20,981 nucleotides of DNA from Candidatus Gastranaerophilales bacterium HUM_12 (GTDB taxonomy: Bacteria > Cyanobacteriota > Vampirovibrionia > Gastranaerophilales > Gastranaerophilaceae): assembly GCA_002102825.1 (NCBI GenBank), contig DABJ01000021.1, forward strand, positions 1 through 20,981. Direction: 5' to 3'. Position numbers and translations under genes: made by a program. Shown piece after piece: positions 6,642 through 13,310 of the stretch. The notes under the pieces are model-generated. The model was given only the letters and a program-made list of their open reading frames with translations, was not told the DNA's origin and did no database searches. Numbering within the stretch: the stretch's first letter is position 1; each line of letters starts with the position of its first letter.

Positions 6642-7565
6642 ATGGATAAAAATTATTTTGAATTAAGGCTAAAAATTAATCCGGATATGGAAGATTTGAT
6701 TTCTGAAATCTTCTTTGACAATTTTGATTGTGAGGGTGTTGTTTTAGCAGAAGAAACATACAAAGACTTGGAAATGGTTTCAACAACAGAGGGAACTTTG
6801 AAAATATTTTTAAAAGATGATGATTCAACCACTTTTGAAGATATGGAGTATGATGTTGAAAATGTTCTTGATTTGTATAGGGAAGAATTTTTATCAAGAG
6901 GTTTAACTGATGAAGAACTCGGCAGTTGGGATTTTGAGTTGGAAGAAAAGAAATCTGAAGACTGGTCACAAAAATGGAAAGAAAAATGGGACGTAACGCA
7001 TGTTACTGATAAAATTGCTGTAGTTCCGGATTGGATTGATTATGTACCAAAGAAAGGTGAGGTTATAATTAAGCTTGAACCGGGGTGTGCTTTTGGTACG
7101 GGAACTCATCAAACAACACAACTTTGTATGAAGGCTTTGGAAAAATATATGAAACCTAATGATAAAGTTGCAGATATTGGTATGGGTTCTGGAATTCTAT
7201 CTATTTTAGCTAAAAAGCTTGGGGCTTCTTACGTTTATGGTTGTGATACAGATGATACGGTTATTGAAGTAGCTAAAGAAAACGCAAAGAAAAACGGTGT
7301 TGATGCCATATTTGAACTTGGAACAGCAGATAAAGTGAATGAAAAATTTGATTTTGTTTGTGCAAATATTCTACATTTTGTTTTGGCTGAAATTATGGGC
7401 GATCTTAAAAATTTGATGAAAAAAGGTGCAATAATGTCTTTAAGTGGGATTTTGGACGAAAAGAAACAAATGGTTATTGATGCTTATGAAAAAGAGAATT
7501 TAGAACTTGTTGAAGAAATTCACCAAGATCAGTGGACTTCATTTGTTGTAAAGAGAATTGATTAA
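6642..7565 (+). CDS. prmA: Ribosomal protein L11 methyltransferase
   Basis: PrmA trimethylates lysines and the N-terminus of ribosomal protein L11 using S-adenosylmethionine. The 307-residue sequence shows the N-terminal substrate-recognition domain (EDLISEIFFDNFDCEGVVL), the linker with EDWSQKWKEKW, the hallmark EPGCAFGTGTHQTTQLC, the SAM-binding loop VADIGMGSGILSI and the CANIL motif IV. The usual motif I is DxGxGSGIL, and the aspartate is kept. An AAGGG ribosome site precedes ATG 6642. kdsB follows after 14 nt, so the two are probably co-transcribed. Confidence 0.94.
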   Translation: MDKNYFELRLKINPDMEDLISEIFFDNFDCEGVVLAEETYKDLEMVSTTEGTLKIFLKDDDSTTFEDMEYDVENVLDLYREEFLSRGLTDEELGSWDFELEEKKSEDWSQKWKEKWDVTHVTDKIAVVPDWIDYVPKKGEVIIKLEPGCAFGTGTHQTTQLCMKALEKYMKPNDKVADIGMGSGILSILAKKLGASYVYGCDTDDTVIEVAKENAKKNGVDAIFELGTADKVNEKFDFVCANILHFVLAEIMGDLKNLMKKGAIMSLSGILDEKKQMVIDAYEKENLELVEEIHQDQWTSFVVKRID

Positions 7566-7579
7566 TAGGAGAATATAAA

Positions 7580-8323
7580 ATGACAAAAACTGCAATAATT
7601 ATACCTGCAAGATACGGTTCATCAAGATTAGAAGGGAAACCGCTATTGAAAGTTGCAGGCAAATCTGTTATTCATTGGGTTTATGAAAAAGCTCAACAGT
7701 CAAAACTTGCTGATATGATTATTGTTGCAACTGACGACCAAAGAATTTTTGATGAAGTTAAATCATTTGGCGGCGAAGTTGAAATGACTTCTGTCAACCA
7801 TAAATGCGGTTCAGATAGAATTATGGAAGTTGTTTCCCGTCACCCTGAAATTGCGTATATCTGTAATCTTCAAGGAGATGAACCTTTAATCAAGCCTGAA
7901 AGTATTGATGAGGTAATCAAAAATGTTAAAGAAGATGATAATGCTGATATTTCTACTCTTGTAAGAGTTTTAACTGATGTTGAAGAGATAAATAATCCAA
8001 ATCTTGTCAAGTGCGTAAGAGATATTAATGGCTTTGCATTGTATTTTTCTCGTTCAAAAATTCCTTTTGAACGCAATACCGGTATTGCCACTTTTTATGG
8101 ACATTTAGGAATTTATGGTTACAAAAGAAAAGCCCTTGAATCTATGACAACACTTGCTCAAACACCATTAGAAAAGACTGAAAGCCTAGAACAATTGCGA
8201 GCTTTGGAAAATGGTATGAAAATTAAAACTTCTGTTGTTGATTTTGTTCCTGTAGGTATTGATACTAGGGAAGATTTGGAAAAATTCAAACAAATAGTCG
8301 AGAAAAAGTTGTCAAAAATCTAA
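7580..8323 (+). CDS. kdsB: 3-deoxy-manno-octulosonate cytidylyltransferase
   Basis: KdsB activates Kdo to CMP-Kdo for the lipopolysaccharide inner core. The 247-residue product starts with the nucleotidyltransferase signature IIIPARYGSSRLEGKPL, then VATDD, the CGSDRI loop, NLQGDEPLI, SRSKIPFER, GHLGIYGYKRKAL and the closing LEQLRALENG, all in the family order. Length is typical. An AGGAG ribosome site lies 8 nt before the ATG. The gene shows that the organism is diderm with a Kdo-type lipopolysaccharide; no other Kdo gene is in the window. Confidence 0.95.
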   Translation: MTKTAIIIPARYGSSRLEGKPLLKVAGKSVIHWVYEKAQQSKLADMIIVATDDQRIFDEVKSFGGEVEMTSVNHKCGSDRIMEVVSRHPEIAYICNLQGDEPLIKPESIDEVIKNVKEDDNADISTLVRVLTDVEEINNPNLVKCVRDINGFALYFSRSKIPFERNTGIATFYGHLGIYGYKRKALESMTTLAQTPLEKTESLEQLRALENGMKIKTSVVDFVPVGIDTREDLEKFKQIVEKKLSKI

Positions 8324-8332
8324 AATACATGC

Positions 8333-8361
8333 TTGCAATTTTTCGTAACTTAGTGTAACAT
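8333..8361 (+). promoter_or_regulatory. Candidate rpaB promoter
   Basis: -35-like TTGCAA (8333-8338), 17-bp spacer, -10-like TAACAT (8356-8361). The -10 is only a partial match. A second -10-like TGTAAT at 8424-8429 is closer to the gene, so the true start site is uncertain. Confidence 0.35.
8342..8359 (-). promoter_or_regulatory. HLR1-like direct repeat (RpaB-type binding site)
   Basis: The minus strand reads GTTACACT, AA, GTTACGAA: two 8-bp direct repeats separated by 2 bp. The HLR1 element bound by cyanobacterial RpaB is (G/T)TTACA(T/A)(T/A) NN (G/T)TTACA(T/A)(T/A); two positions deviate here. The 5-bp cores (GTAAC on the plus strand, 8345-8349 and 8355-8359) are exactly 10 bp apart. It overlaps the candidate promoter spacer, which would suit autorepression. 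Confidence 0.5.
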
Positions 8362-8457
8362 AATGTTATAAAAATATAGAAAAATAAACAAATCGTAATA
8401 TTTCTATTTTTCGTATTATTTTGTGTAATATTTTTTTAAGTAAGTAAGGAAAAGACT

Positions 8458-9207
8458 ATGTCAGAAAATGTTGAAATGCCTAATGAAACCGAAGATCGTC
8501 AAAGAATCCTTTTGGCAGATGACGAATCTAGTATAAGACGTATTTTGGAAACTCGTTTGAAAATGGCAGGTTATGATGTTTATACCGCACAAGACGGTGA
8601 AGAAGCTGTTGCCGCTTTTAATAAGTACAATCCGGATTTAGTTGTCTTAGATGTAATGATGCCAAAAATGGACGGTTATGGTGTAACTAGAGAAATTAGA
8701 AGATCTTCAGACGTTCCAATTATTATTTTGACAGCATTAGGTGATGTTTCAGAAAGAATTACCGGTTTGGAATTAGGTGCTGATGATTATGTAATCAAGC
8801 CTTTCAGCCCGAAAGAACTTGAAGCCAGAGTTAAAGCTGTTTTAAGACGTACAAATAACCGTGAAATGGTTACTCCATCAGGTAAAGTAACTAAGAACGT
8901 TATTACAACCGGTAATATCAAAATTGATACAGCACGTCGTCAGGTTTATAGAAAGAATGAAAGAATTAGACTTACAGGAATGGAATTTAGCTTGTTAGAA
9001 TTGTTGGTTAATAATTCTGGTCAAGCATTCTCAAGAAATGAAATTCTTCAACATGTTTGGGCATATCCGCCTGATCATCGTATTGATACTCGTGTTGTTG
9101 ATGTTCACATTTCAAGATTGCGTTCTAAATTGGAAACCGATCCTGCAAATCCTGAGCTAATCTTAACGGCTCGTGGGATTGGTTACATGTTCCAAAGAAT
9201 TAACTAG
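8458..9207 (+). CDS. rpaB: OmpR-family response regulator, RpaB-like
   Basis: The 249-residue protein has a receiver domain (about 15-130) with the acidic pair D21-D22, the phosphoacceptor D65 in LDVMMPKMDGYG, T92 and K114, followed by an OmpR/PhoB winged-helix domain ending GIGYMFQRI. The receiver closely follows the cyanobacterial RpaB/Ycf27 pattern, including ESSIRRILETRL, ITGLELGADDYV and KPFSPKELEARVKAVLRR. In cyanobacteria RpaB is controlled by the kinase NblS (Hik33) and governs high-light and growth genes. In a non-photosynthetic relative the input must differ; envelope or redox stress is only a guess. No kinase gene lies nearby. An AAGGAAAAG ribosome site precedes ATG 8458 and a strong terminator follows. 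Confidence 0.88.
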   Translation: MSENVEMPNETEDRQRILLADDESSIRRILETRLKMAGYDVYTAQDGEEAVAAFNKYNPDLVVLDVMMPKMDGYGVTREIRRSSDVPIIILTALGDVSERITGLELGADDYVIKPFSPKELEARVKAVLRRTNNREMVTPSGKVTKNVITTGNIKIDTARRQVYRKNERIRLTGMEFSLLELLVNNSGQAFSRNEILQHVWAYPPDHRIDTRVVDVHISRLRSKLETDPANPELILTARGIGYMFQRIN

Positions 9208-9213
9208 TTTAAT

Positions 9214-9240
9214 AAAAGGGCTCTTCATTGAGCCTTTTTT
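9214..9240 (+). terminator. Rho-independent terminator after rpaB
   Basis: GGCTC (9219-9223) pairs with GAGCC (9230-9234) around TTCATT; the stem is extended by A-U pairs and followed by six T. Confidence 0.85.
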
Positions 9241-9257
9241 AGTATGAGGAAAGATTT

Positions 9258-9710
9258 TTGAATTTATATAACGGTTTGTTTTCTAACTCTTCAAGTAGAT
9301 ATTCTGGAGATGATTTAATTCCTCTTCCTTGGGGTACTCGTTTTTTTATTATATTTATCGTCCTTTTAATCTTTGGTGGCTCTTTGCAATTGGATAAAAC
9401 TTTTGTTTGTACAAGTCAATACAGTTATTGTACACTAGAAAGTCACAATTATTTTAATATAAAGAAGTCTAAAAAAGTTTTTATTCCTAAGGAGGTTGCG
9501 TTTTGTGATATTGAGTCTTATCAAGTACGGTCTGGTTCAAGATATCATCGCAGGACAGAAACTAGATATTTGGTCAAGCTTCTTGATAAAAAAGGTAAAT
9601 CAGTTACTATTTTTACTGATTATTTTGATTATGCTCGTGCAAATGATGCAAAACAAAGAATAATGACATGTATTGAAAAGGGCCCATATCCTTGTAAGGT
9701 GAAGGAATAA
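9258..9710 (+). CDS. One-helix membrane protein, first of a tandem paralogous pair
   Basis: No family is recognised. The 150-residue protein has a polar N-terminus, one membrane helix at about residues 29-44 (FFIIFIVLLIFGG) and a predicted extracytoplasmic or cytoplasmic domain. That domain carries two cysteines in CTSQYSYC, a NYFNIKKSKKVFIP stretch and the end GPYPCKVK. The start is TTG 9258, supported by GAGGAAAG (9246-9253) and by the absence of any ATG before the helix. The next gene encodes a clear paralogue. The distance to the rpaB terminator is short and no convincing promoter is seen, so some read-through may drive expression. Confidence 0.8.
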   Translation: MNLYNGLFSNSSSRYSGDDLIPLPWGTRFFIIFIVLLIFGGSLQLDKTFVCTSQYSYCTLESHNYFNIKKSKKVFIPKEVAFCDIESYQVRSGSRYHRRTETRYLVKLLDKKGKSVTIFTDYFDYARANDAKQRIMTCIEKGPYPCKVKE

Positions 9711-9727
9711 TTGATAGGAGATGCAAT

Positions 9728-10144
9728 TTGTTCGATGATATTAAAAATTGGGTTATGAATACTTTATTGCCAATAACTGTTTGGTTGGTGGTTATAGGTT
9801 GTTTTGTTGCTGGTTCGGAATTTAAAGATATTTCTTTTGTTTGTAAAAACTCGTCAACATCTTGTACATTAGAAAAAATAAATTATTTAAACATTAAGAC
9901 TTCTAAAAAAGTTTTTGCTCCTAGTGAGGTTAAGGCAGTTTATGTTGAAACTTATCGTGCAAGTACGGGGGGACGAAGGCATACAAGATTTGTTCCTCGT
10001 CATCTTGTTCGGTTAGTCTCTAGGGATAAAAAAGATTTTGTTGTTTTTAGAAATTATTCCAATTATGCTGACGCTAATGACGCAAAACAAAGGATAATGA
10101 ATTGTGTTGAACATGGTCCTTATCCTTGCAAAGTAAAAAGATAA
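9728..10144 (+). CDS. One-helix membrane protein, second of a tandem paralogous pair
   Basis: This 138-residue protein resembles its upstream neighbour throughout the soluble domain. Shared features are FVC...CTLE, NY.NIK.SKKVF.P.EV, DANDAKQRIM and the C-terminal GPYPCKVK. The N-termini differ: here there is a short lead and one helix at about residues 11-30 (TLLPITVWLVVIGCFVAG). The start is TTG 9728 with AGGAG 7 nt upstream; nearby ATG triplets are out of frame. Eighteen bases separate the two genes, so they are likely co-transcribed. Four conserved cysteines per protein suggest disulfides if the domain lies outside the cytoplasm. Function unknown. Confidence 0.8.
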   Translation: MFDDIKNWVMNTLLPITVWLVVIGCFVAGSEFKDISFVCKNSSTSCTLEKINYLNIKTSKKVFAPSEVKAVYVETYRASTGGRRHTRFVPRHLVRLVSRDKKDFVVFRNYSNYADANDAKQRIMNCVEHGPYPCKVKR

Positions 10145-10153
10145 AAATACTAC

Positions 10154-10181
10154 TTGATTTTAAGTCTGTTTTTGTTAAAAT
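10154..10181 (+). promoter_or_regulatory. tRNA-His promoter
   Basis: -35 TTGATT (10154-10159), 16-bp spacer, -10 TAAAAT (10176-10181). The predicted start near 10188 lies about 9 nt before the tRNA. Confidence 0.6.
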
Positions 10182-10196
10182 AGTTTTATACGAAAT

Positions 10197-10273
10197 GGCG
10201 GAAGTCGTCAAGCGGTTAAGACCTCGGATTGTGGTTCCGATATGCGTGGGTTCGAATCCCATCTTCCGCCCCA
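10197..10273 (+). tRNA. tRNA-His (anticodon GTG)
   Basis: The acceptor stem GCGGAAG (10198-10204) pairs with CTTCCGC (10263-10269). The extra G at position -1 (10197) faces C73 (10270), the identity pair of tRNA-His, and the 3' CCA (10271-10273) is encoded. The anticodon stem TCGGA/TCCGA holds GTG at 10231-10233, and the T loop TTCGAAT is canonical. Confidence 0.97.
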
Positions 10274-10278
10274 TTTTT

Positions 10279-10303
10279 AAAAGACCTCAAACGAGGTCTT
10301 TTT
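10279..10303 (+). terminator. Rho-independent terminator after tRNA-His
   Basis: AAAAGACCTC (10279-10288) pairs perfectly with GAGGTCTTTT (10293-10302) around AAAC, with T continuing beyond the stem. Confidence 0.88.
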
Positions 10304-10384
10304 AATATTTTTAGGGGCAAAAAAAAGTTTGTTTGTTTTTATTTCTATATATTGTAATAGAATTGCGTGAAAAGACTAATTAAA

Positions 10385-11044
10385 ATGACAAGTATTCATA
10401 GTTTTGTAAATAGTTTAGATAATTGTCAAATAGGTGGAACTCAATTAGGTAGAAGAAATGTGCCTAGATATTTATATCATTTGACAACACAAAATAACTA
10501 CAATAAAATACTCAAAGATGGATATATTAAAAGTAATCATGATCTTGATTTATGCTCAAATTTGAGTGGCGTTTTCATGTTTGATTTAAAAAATTTTACC
10601 CAACGTTGGGTTTCAATGGGTGTAGATTGCGGGGATAAATTACTAACCTTTGCCAAAGCCCTACTTATGCAAGTATCTAAAGATGACTCTAATATTGTTG
10701 TTTTGAAAATTCCAACAAGGTTTTTATCCTCAAAAAAATTAAAATGCAGAAGCCAAGTATCTAAAAATGATTGGCATATCAATAATGGTGATTTTGCTAC
10801 AAATCAAAGGCACTACACTCGTAAAAAGGAACCCCTTGAATACATCAATGAAACAGATATCCCAATCCAAAACGTAATAAAAATTGGAGAGGCTAATTCT
10901 GGTTTTAATTTGGAGAAAGCTTTTGAAGAAATGAATGAGAATTATTTTGATAAAATTAATGTCGCACAAGTTTTACAAAAACTTTTCCAAAATACTCCAG
11001 AAGAAAAATGTATAAATTTGATATTAAAACAATGTAACAGCTAA
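10385..11044 (+). CDS. Putative ADP-ribosyltransferase-fold protein
   Basis: No exact family is recognised. Numbered from ATG 10385 (219 residues), the segment RYLYHLTTQNNYNKILKDGYI (28-48) resembles the first strand and helix of ADP-ribosyltransferase/2'-phosphotransferase folds, where a YH(L/F)T histidine binds NAD. GVFMFD (62-67) fits the second motif, and PLEYINETDIPIQNVIKI (150-167) resembles the catalytic-glutamate strand (E152) before an IP..NI turn. This H...F...E order is suggestive only. DarT toxins have a similar plan, but no macrodomain antitoxin lies next to it. An upstream in-frame GTG (10367) is possible; -10-like TGTAAT at 10353-10358 would place transcription start at or just before it, which favours ATG 10385 unless the gene is leaderless. 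Confidence 0.55.
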   Translation: MTSIHSFVNSLDNCQIGGTQLGRRNVPRYLYHLTTQNNYNKILKDGYIKSNHDLDLCSNLSGVFMFDLKNFTQRWVSMGVDCGDKLLTFAKALLMQVSKDDSNIVVLKIPTRFLSSKKLKCRSQVSKNDWHINNGDFATNQRHYTRKKEPLEYINETDIPIQNVIKIGEANSGFNLEKAFEEMNENYFDKINVAQVLQKLFQNTPEEKCINLILKQCNS

Positions 11045-11069
11045 TTTTTATTCTGCATTATTATCTAAA

Positions 11070-11558
11070 TTATTTCAACTTAGGATTTGGTAGTCCGTAG
11101 TAGGTTACTGGGACAAAGTATTTATTTTCTTTAGGGTTTGAAAATACTTTATTCTCCATAACTCCAACCACACTTGATGGTAGCATTTTCGGTTCGGTTA
11201 CGTTTTTATGTACCATTCCCCAACCTACTCCGCCAGTCATTTTCAGCCCGTAGCCATATTCTATTTTCGAGCCGACAACAACGTCCGGATTTTTGAATTG
11301 TGCCATATCTTGTATAGTTGTAGCTATTTTTTGATTATTTAATTCGTTATTAGAAATTTCAAGTGTGTCTATTGCAAATTCTTTGAGTGAATCTATTGAT
11401 ATTTTATTTGCTTTTGATTTTGCAAAAGAGTCAACCCTTTCTATAATTGGGTGAATATTTTTATCCGTAATTTGGTGTAGTGGTTCTTTTTTTATACAGG
11501 ATACCGGTGTTAAGGCAATTGTTCCTGCCATAATTTTTGATACGAAATTTCTACTCAT
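11070..11558 (-). CDS. Small putative exported protein, possible lipoprotein
   Basis: No family is recognised. The 162-residue product begins with a short basic region and a weakly hydrophobic segment ending ALTPVSC (C21). This looks like a lipoprotein signal except that proline occupies the position where the lipobox wants L, V or I, so lipidation is doubtful. The rest is polar: a helical region (about 35-90), a glycine-rich YGYGLKMTGGVGWGM stretch and a proline-containing tail. AGAGGA 5 nt before ATG 11558 is a good ribosome site. It is convergent with the ART-like gene and divergent from the large protein at 11683. Confidence 0.65.
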   Translation of the reverse strand: MSRNFVSKIMAGTIALTPVSCIKKEPLHQITDKNIHPIIERVDSFAKSKANKISIDSLKEFAIDTLEISNNELNNQKIATTIQDMAQFKNPDVVVGSKIEYGYGLKMTGGVGWGMVHKNVTEPKMLPSSVVGVMENKVFSNPKENKYFVPVTYYGLPNPKLK

Positions 11559-11682
11559 AATATTCCTCTAAATTCTTTTCTTTACATATAGAATACTCGT
11601 AAATTTTAAATTTTGCCATTTGTTTAATCAATTGTTACTAACAAATTGTGCAAAAAAAATTTTGTTTGGATTTGATATAAGT

Positions 11683-13278
11683 ATGAGAGTTCAAGTTATT
11701 ACAAATTCAATATACCCTTATCAGCTTAATAACAATCATAGAATTGAACAGAATAAGAATGTTTCTTTCGTCGGTCGTATTGGTTCGCTTAATCATGGGT
11801 TATCCAAGTTTGATAAAGAAATTATGGCTTATTATTCGGATTTGTACCACAAAATGGGTATTGTGTCTGTTCAAAATGTTACCAAAATGGCTACAACTAT
11901 CAAAAAGAATACAGGTCTAGATTTAGATACTGTTTACAAATCAATGGATATTTTATCTCAATTTTCTAGCTATAAAAGTTTGAAAAAGATAGAACAAGCT
12001 TTGGGCAAAATGAATTCAACCTCATTCAAAACTTTACCGATTGATGATTCTCAATTTTTGACTCGTGATATCTGTCTTTCTGATGTTTTTAATTATCTTT
12101 CTATGAAAAATTTTAACTCTCTTGGAACAGGACAAAGTCCTGTAGCACTTGTAGATTCTGATATTTTGAATACACTAAAAAAATGTAACGTCGAGCCTCA
12201 TAATTATTTTCAAACGAAGAAAGCTGTTTATATAGATTCATTTGAAAATGGATATAATTTTTTAAATCAAGCTTGTAGTTTTGAAAATTTTGTTTCTCAA
12301 AAATTAAAAACTGCTCAAATATACCAAAATAAAAATGAAAAAGATATTTTTTATAATTTGGATTATGTTTTGAACGGCGAGGTTCTAAAAAGATGCAAGC
12401 AATATGGAATAAATCCAAAGATTTTAAGGTTAGAGAATGCACAACCCGTAACTCCCGAAAAAATTGCAGATAATCTAAATCCGATTATGCCGAAATTTAA
12501 AACATTTTTGCAAATCTCTAAGGATATTGCAATTGGTGGGCAGTTATCTAAAAGAGATGGAGAAAAATATGTTGCAGATTTTCTCAAATCAATGACAGAT
12601 GTTATTACTCCTCGCAGATATTCTAAAATGTTGAGTGAATTGAATTTTAAAATTGATTCTTATATGAATGAATATCACAGAGATAAAAATCAATTATTTC
12701 ATATTATTCCGGATTCAAATAAAAGTTTTTCATTAACAAATTATATGTACCGAAAAGTAAATAATATTGATTCCACATTTAATATTTTGCTTGATGATGA
12801 CAAGTTTGGTTCAACTATGGATTGTCTAAGAGTAATGCCAAAAGGTTCTACTATTGTTATTATGGACGATTATTTGTTATCAGGTTTGTCTATGAGAAGA
12901 GAACAATTCCCGTATGAAGCTTTAATTTCATTAAAGGAAAAATTCTTAAAGGATAATGATATAAATTTCATTTTTGCTCCTGTAATTTCTACAAGAGCCG
13001 GAAAGAGTGAGATGGAAACGTACATAAAAAATATTGCAAACCGTAGTGGAAAAGATGTAATTCTTACAAGTAAGCTCTTACCATATTATAAAGAAAATTA
13101 TGTATACGACAATTTCAGACGTTATAATAGATTTCAAACCTCTTCAGTTTTACCTTATATGGGACCTGATACGAATGCGGAAGAATTCACTCCTCTTTAT
13201 GAAAAATTTTTATGCACTTCACATGCTCAAAAAATCTGCCTTGATAATATCGGGGATATTTTAAACTTCTACGTGTAG
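11683..13278 (+). CDS. Large unknown protein with a phosphoribosyltransferase-like loop
   Basis: No named family fits the whole 531-residue chain. It starts with about 30 polar, Asn-rich residues, then NVSFVGRIGS, then a mostly helical region (40-300). Near the C-terminus, residues 390-404 (TIVIMDDYLLSGLSM) have the form of the PRPP-binding loop of type I phosphoribosyltransferases: four hydrophobics, two acidic residues, then SGxS in place of the usual TGxT. The surrounding strand (INFIFAPVIST) also suits such a fold, but catalytic ability is unproven. The frame is open from TTG 11620; ATG 11683 is preferred because the upstream 21 residues look like translated leader, though neither start has a Shine-Dalgarno sequence. 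A DNA methyltransferase gene follows 32 nt downstream. Confidence 0.65.
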   Translation: MRVQVITNSIYPYQLNNNHRIEQNKNVSFVGRIGSLNHGLSKFDKEIMAYYSDLYHKMGIVSVQNVTKMATTIKKNTGLDLDTVYKSMDILSQFSSYKSLKKIEQALGKMNSTSFKTLPIDDSQFLTRDICLSDVFNYLSMKNFNSLGTGQSPVALVDSDILNTLKKCNVEPHNYFQTKKAVYIDSFENGYNFLNQACSFENFVSQKLKTAQIYQNKNEKDIFYNLDYVLNGEVLKRCKQYGINPKILRLENAQPVTPEKIADNLNPIMPKFKTFLQISKDIAIGGQLSKRDGEKYVADFLKSMTDVITPRRYSKMLSELNFKIDSYMNEYHRDKNQLFHIIPDSNKSFSLTNYMYRKVNNIDSTFNILLDDDKFGSTMDCLRVMPKGSTIVIMDDYLLSGLSMRREQFPYEALISLKEKFLKDNDINFIFAPVISTRAGKSEMETYIKNIANRSGKDVILTSKLLPYYKENYVYDNFRRYNRFQTSSVLPYMGPDTNAEEFTPLYEKFLCTSHAQKICLDNIGDILNFYV

Positions 13279-13287
13279 AATTTTTTT
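13267..13287 (+). terminator. Possible terminator overlapping a stop codon
   Basis: TTCTA (13267-13271) pairs with TAGAA (13276-13280) around CGTG (or CG pairs to a shorter loop), followed by seven T. The right arm contains the TAG stop of the preceding gene. The stem is short, so termination is likely partial. Confidence 0.35.
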
Positions 13288-13310
13288 GCTAAAATACTTT
13301 TGGGGGACCA

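Noticed and set aside
10254..10273. Phage or element attachment site in tRNA-His
   Set aside because: No second copy of the tRNA 3' segment was noticed downstream and there is no integrase gene in the window.
10367..11044. Complete DarT-DarG toxin-antitoxin system
   Set aside because: No macrodomain protein lies on either side; the next gene is on the opposite strand and looks like an exported protein.
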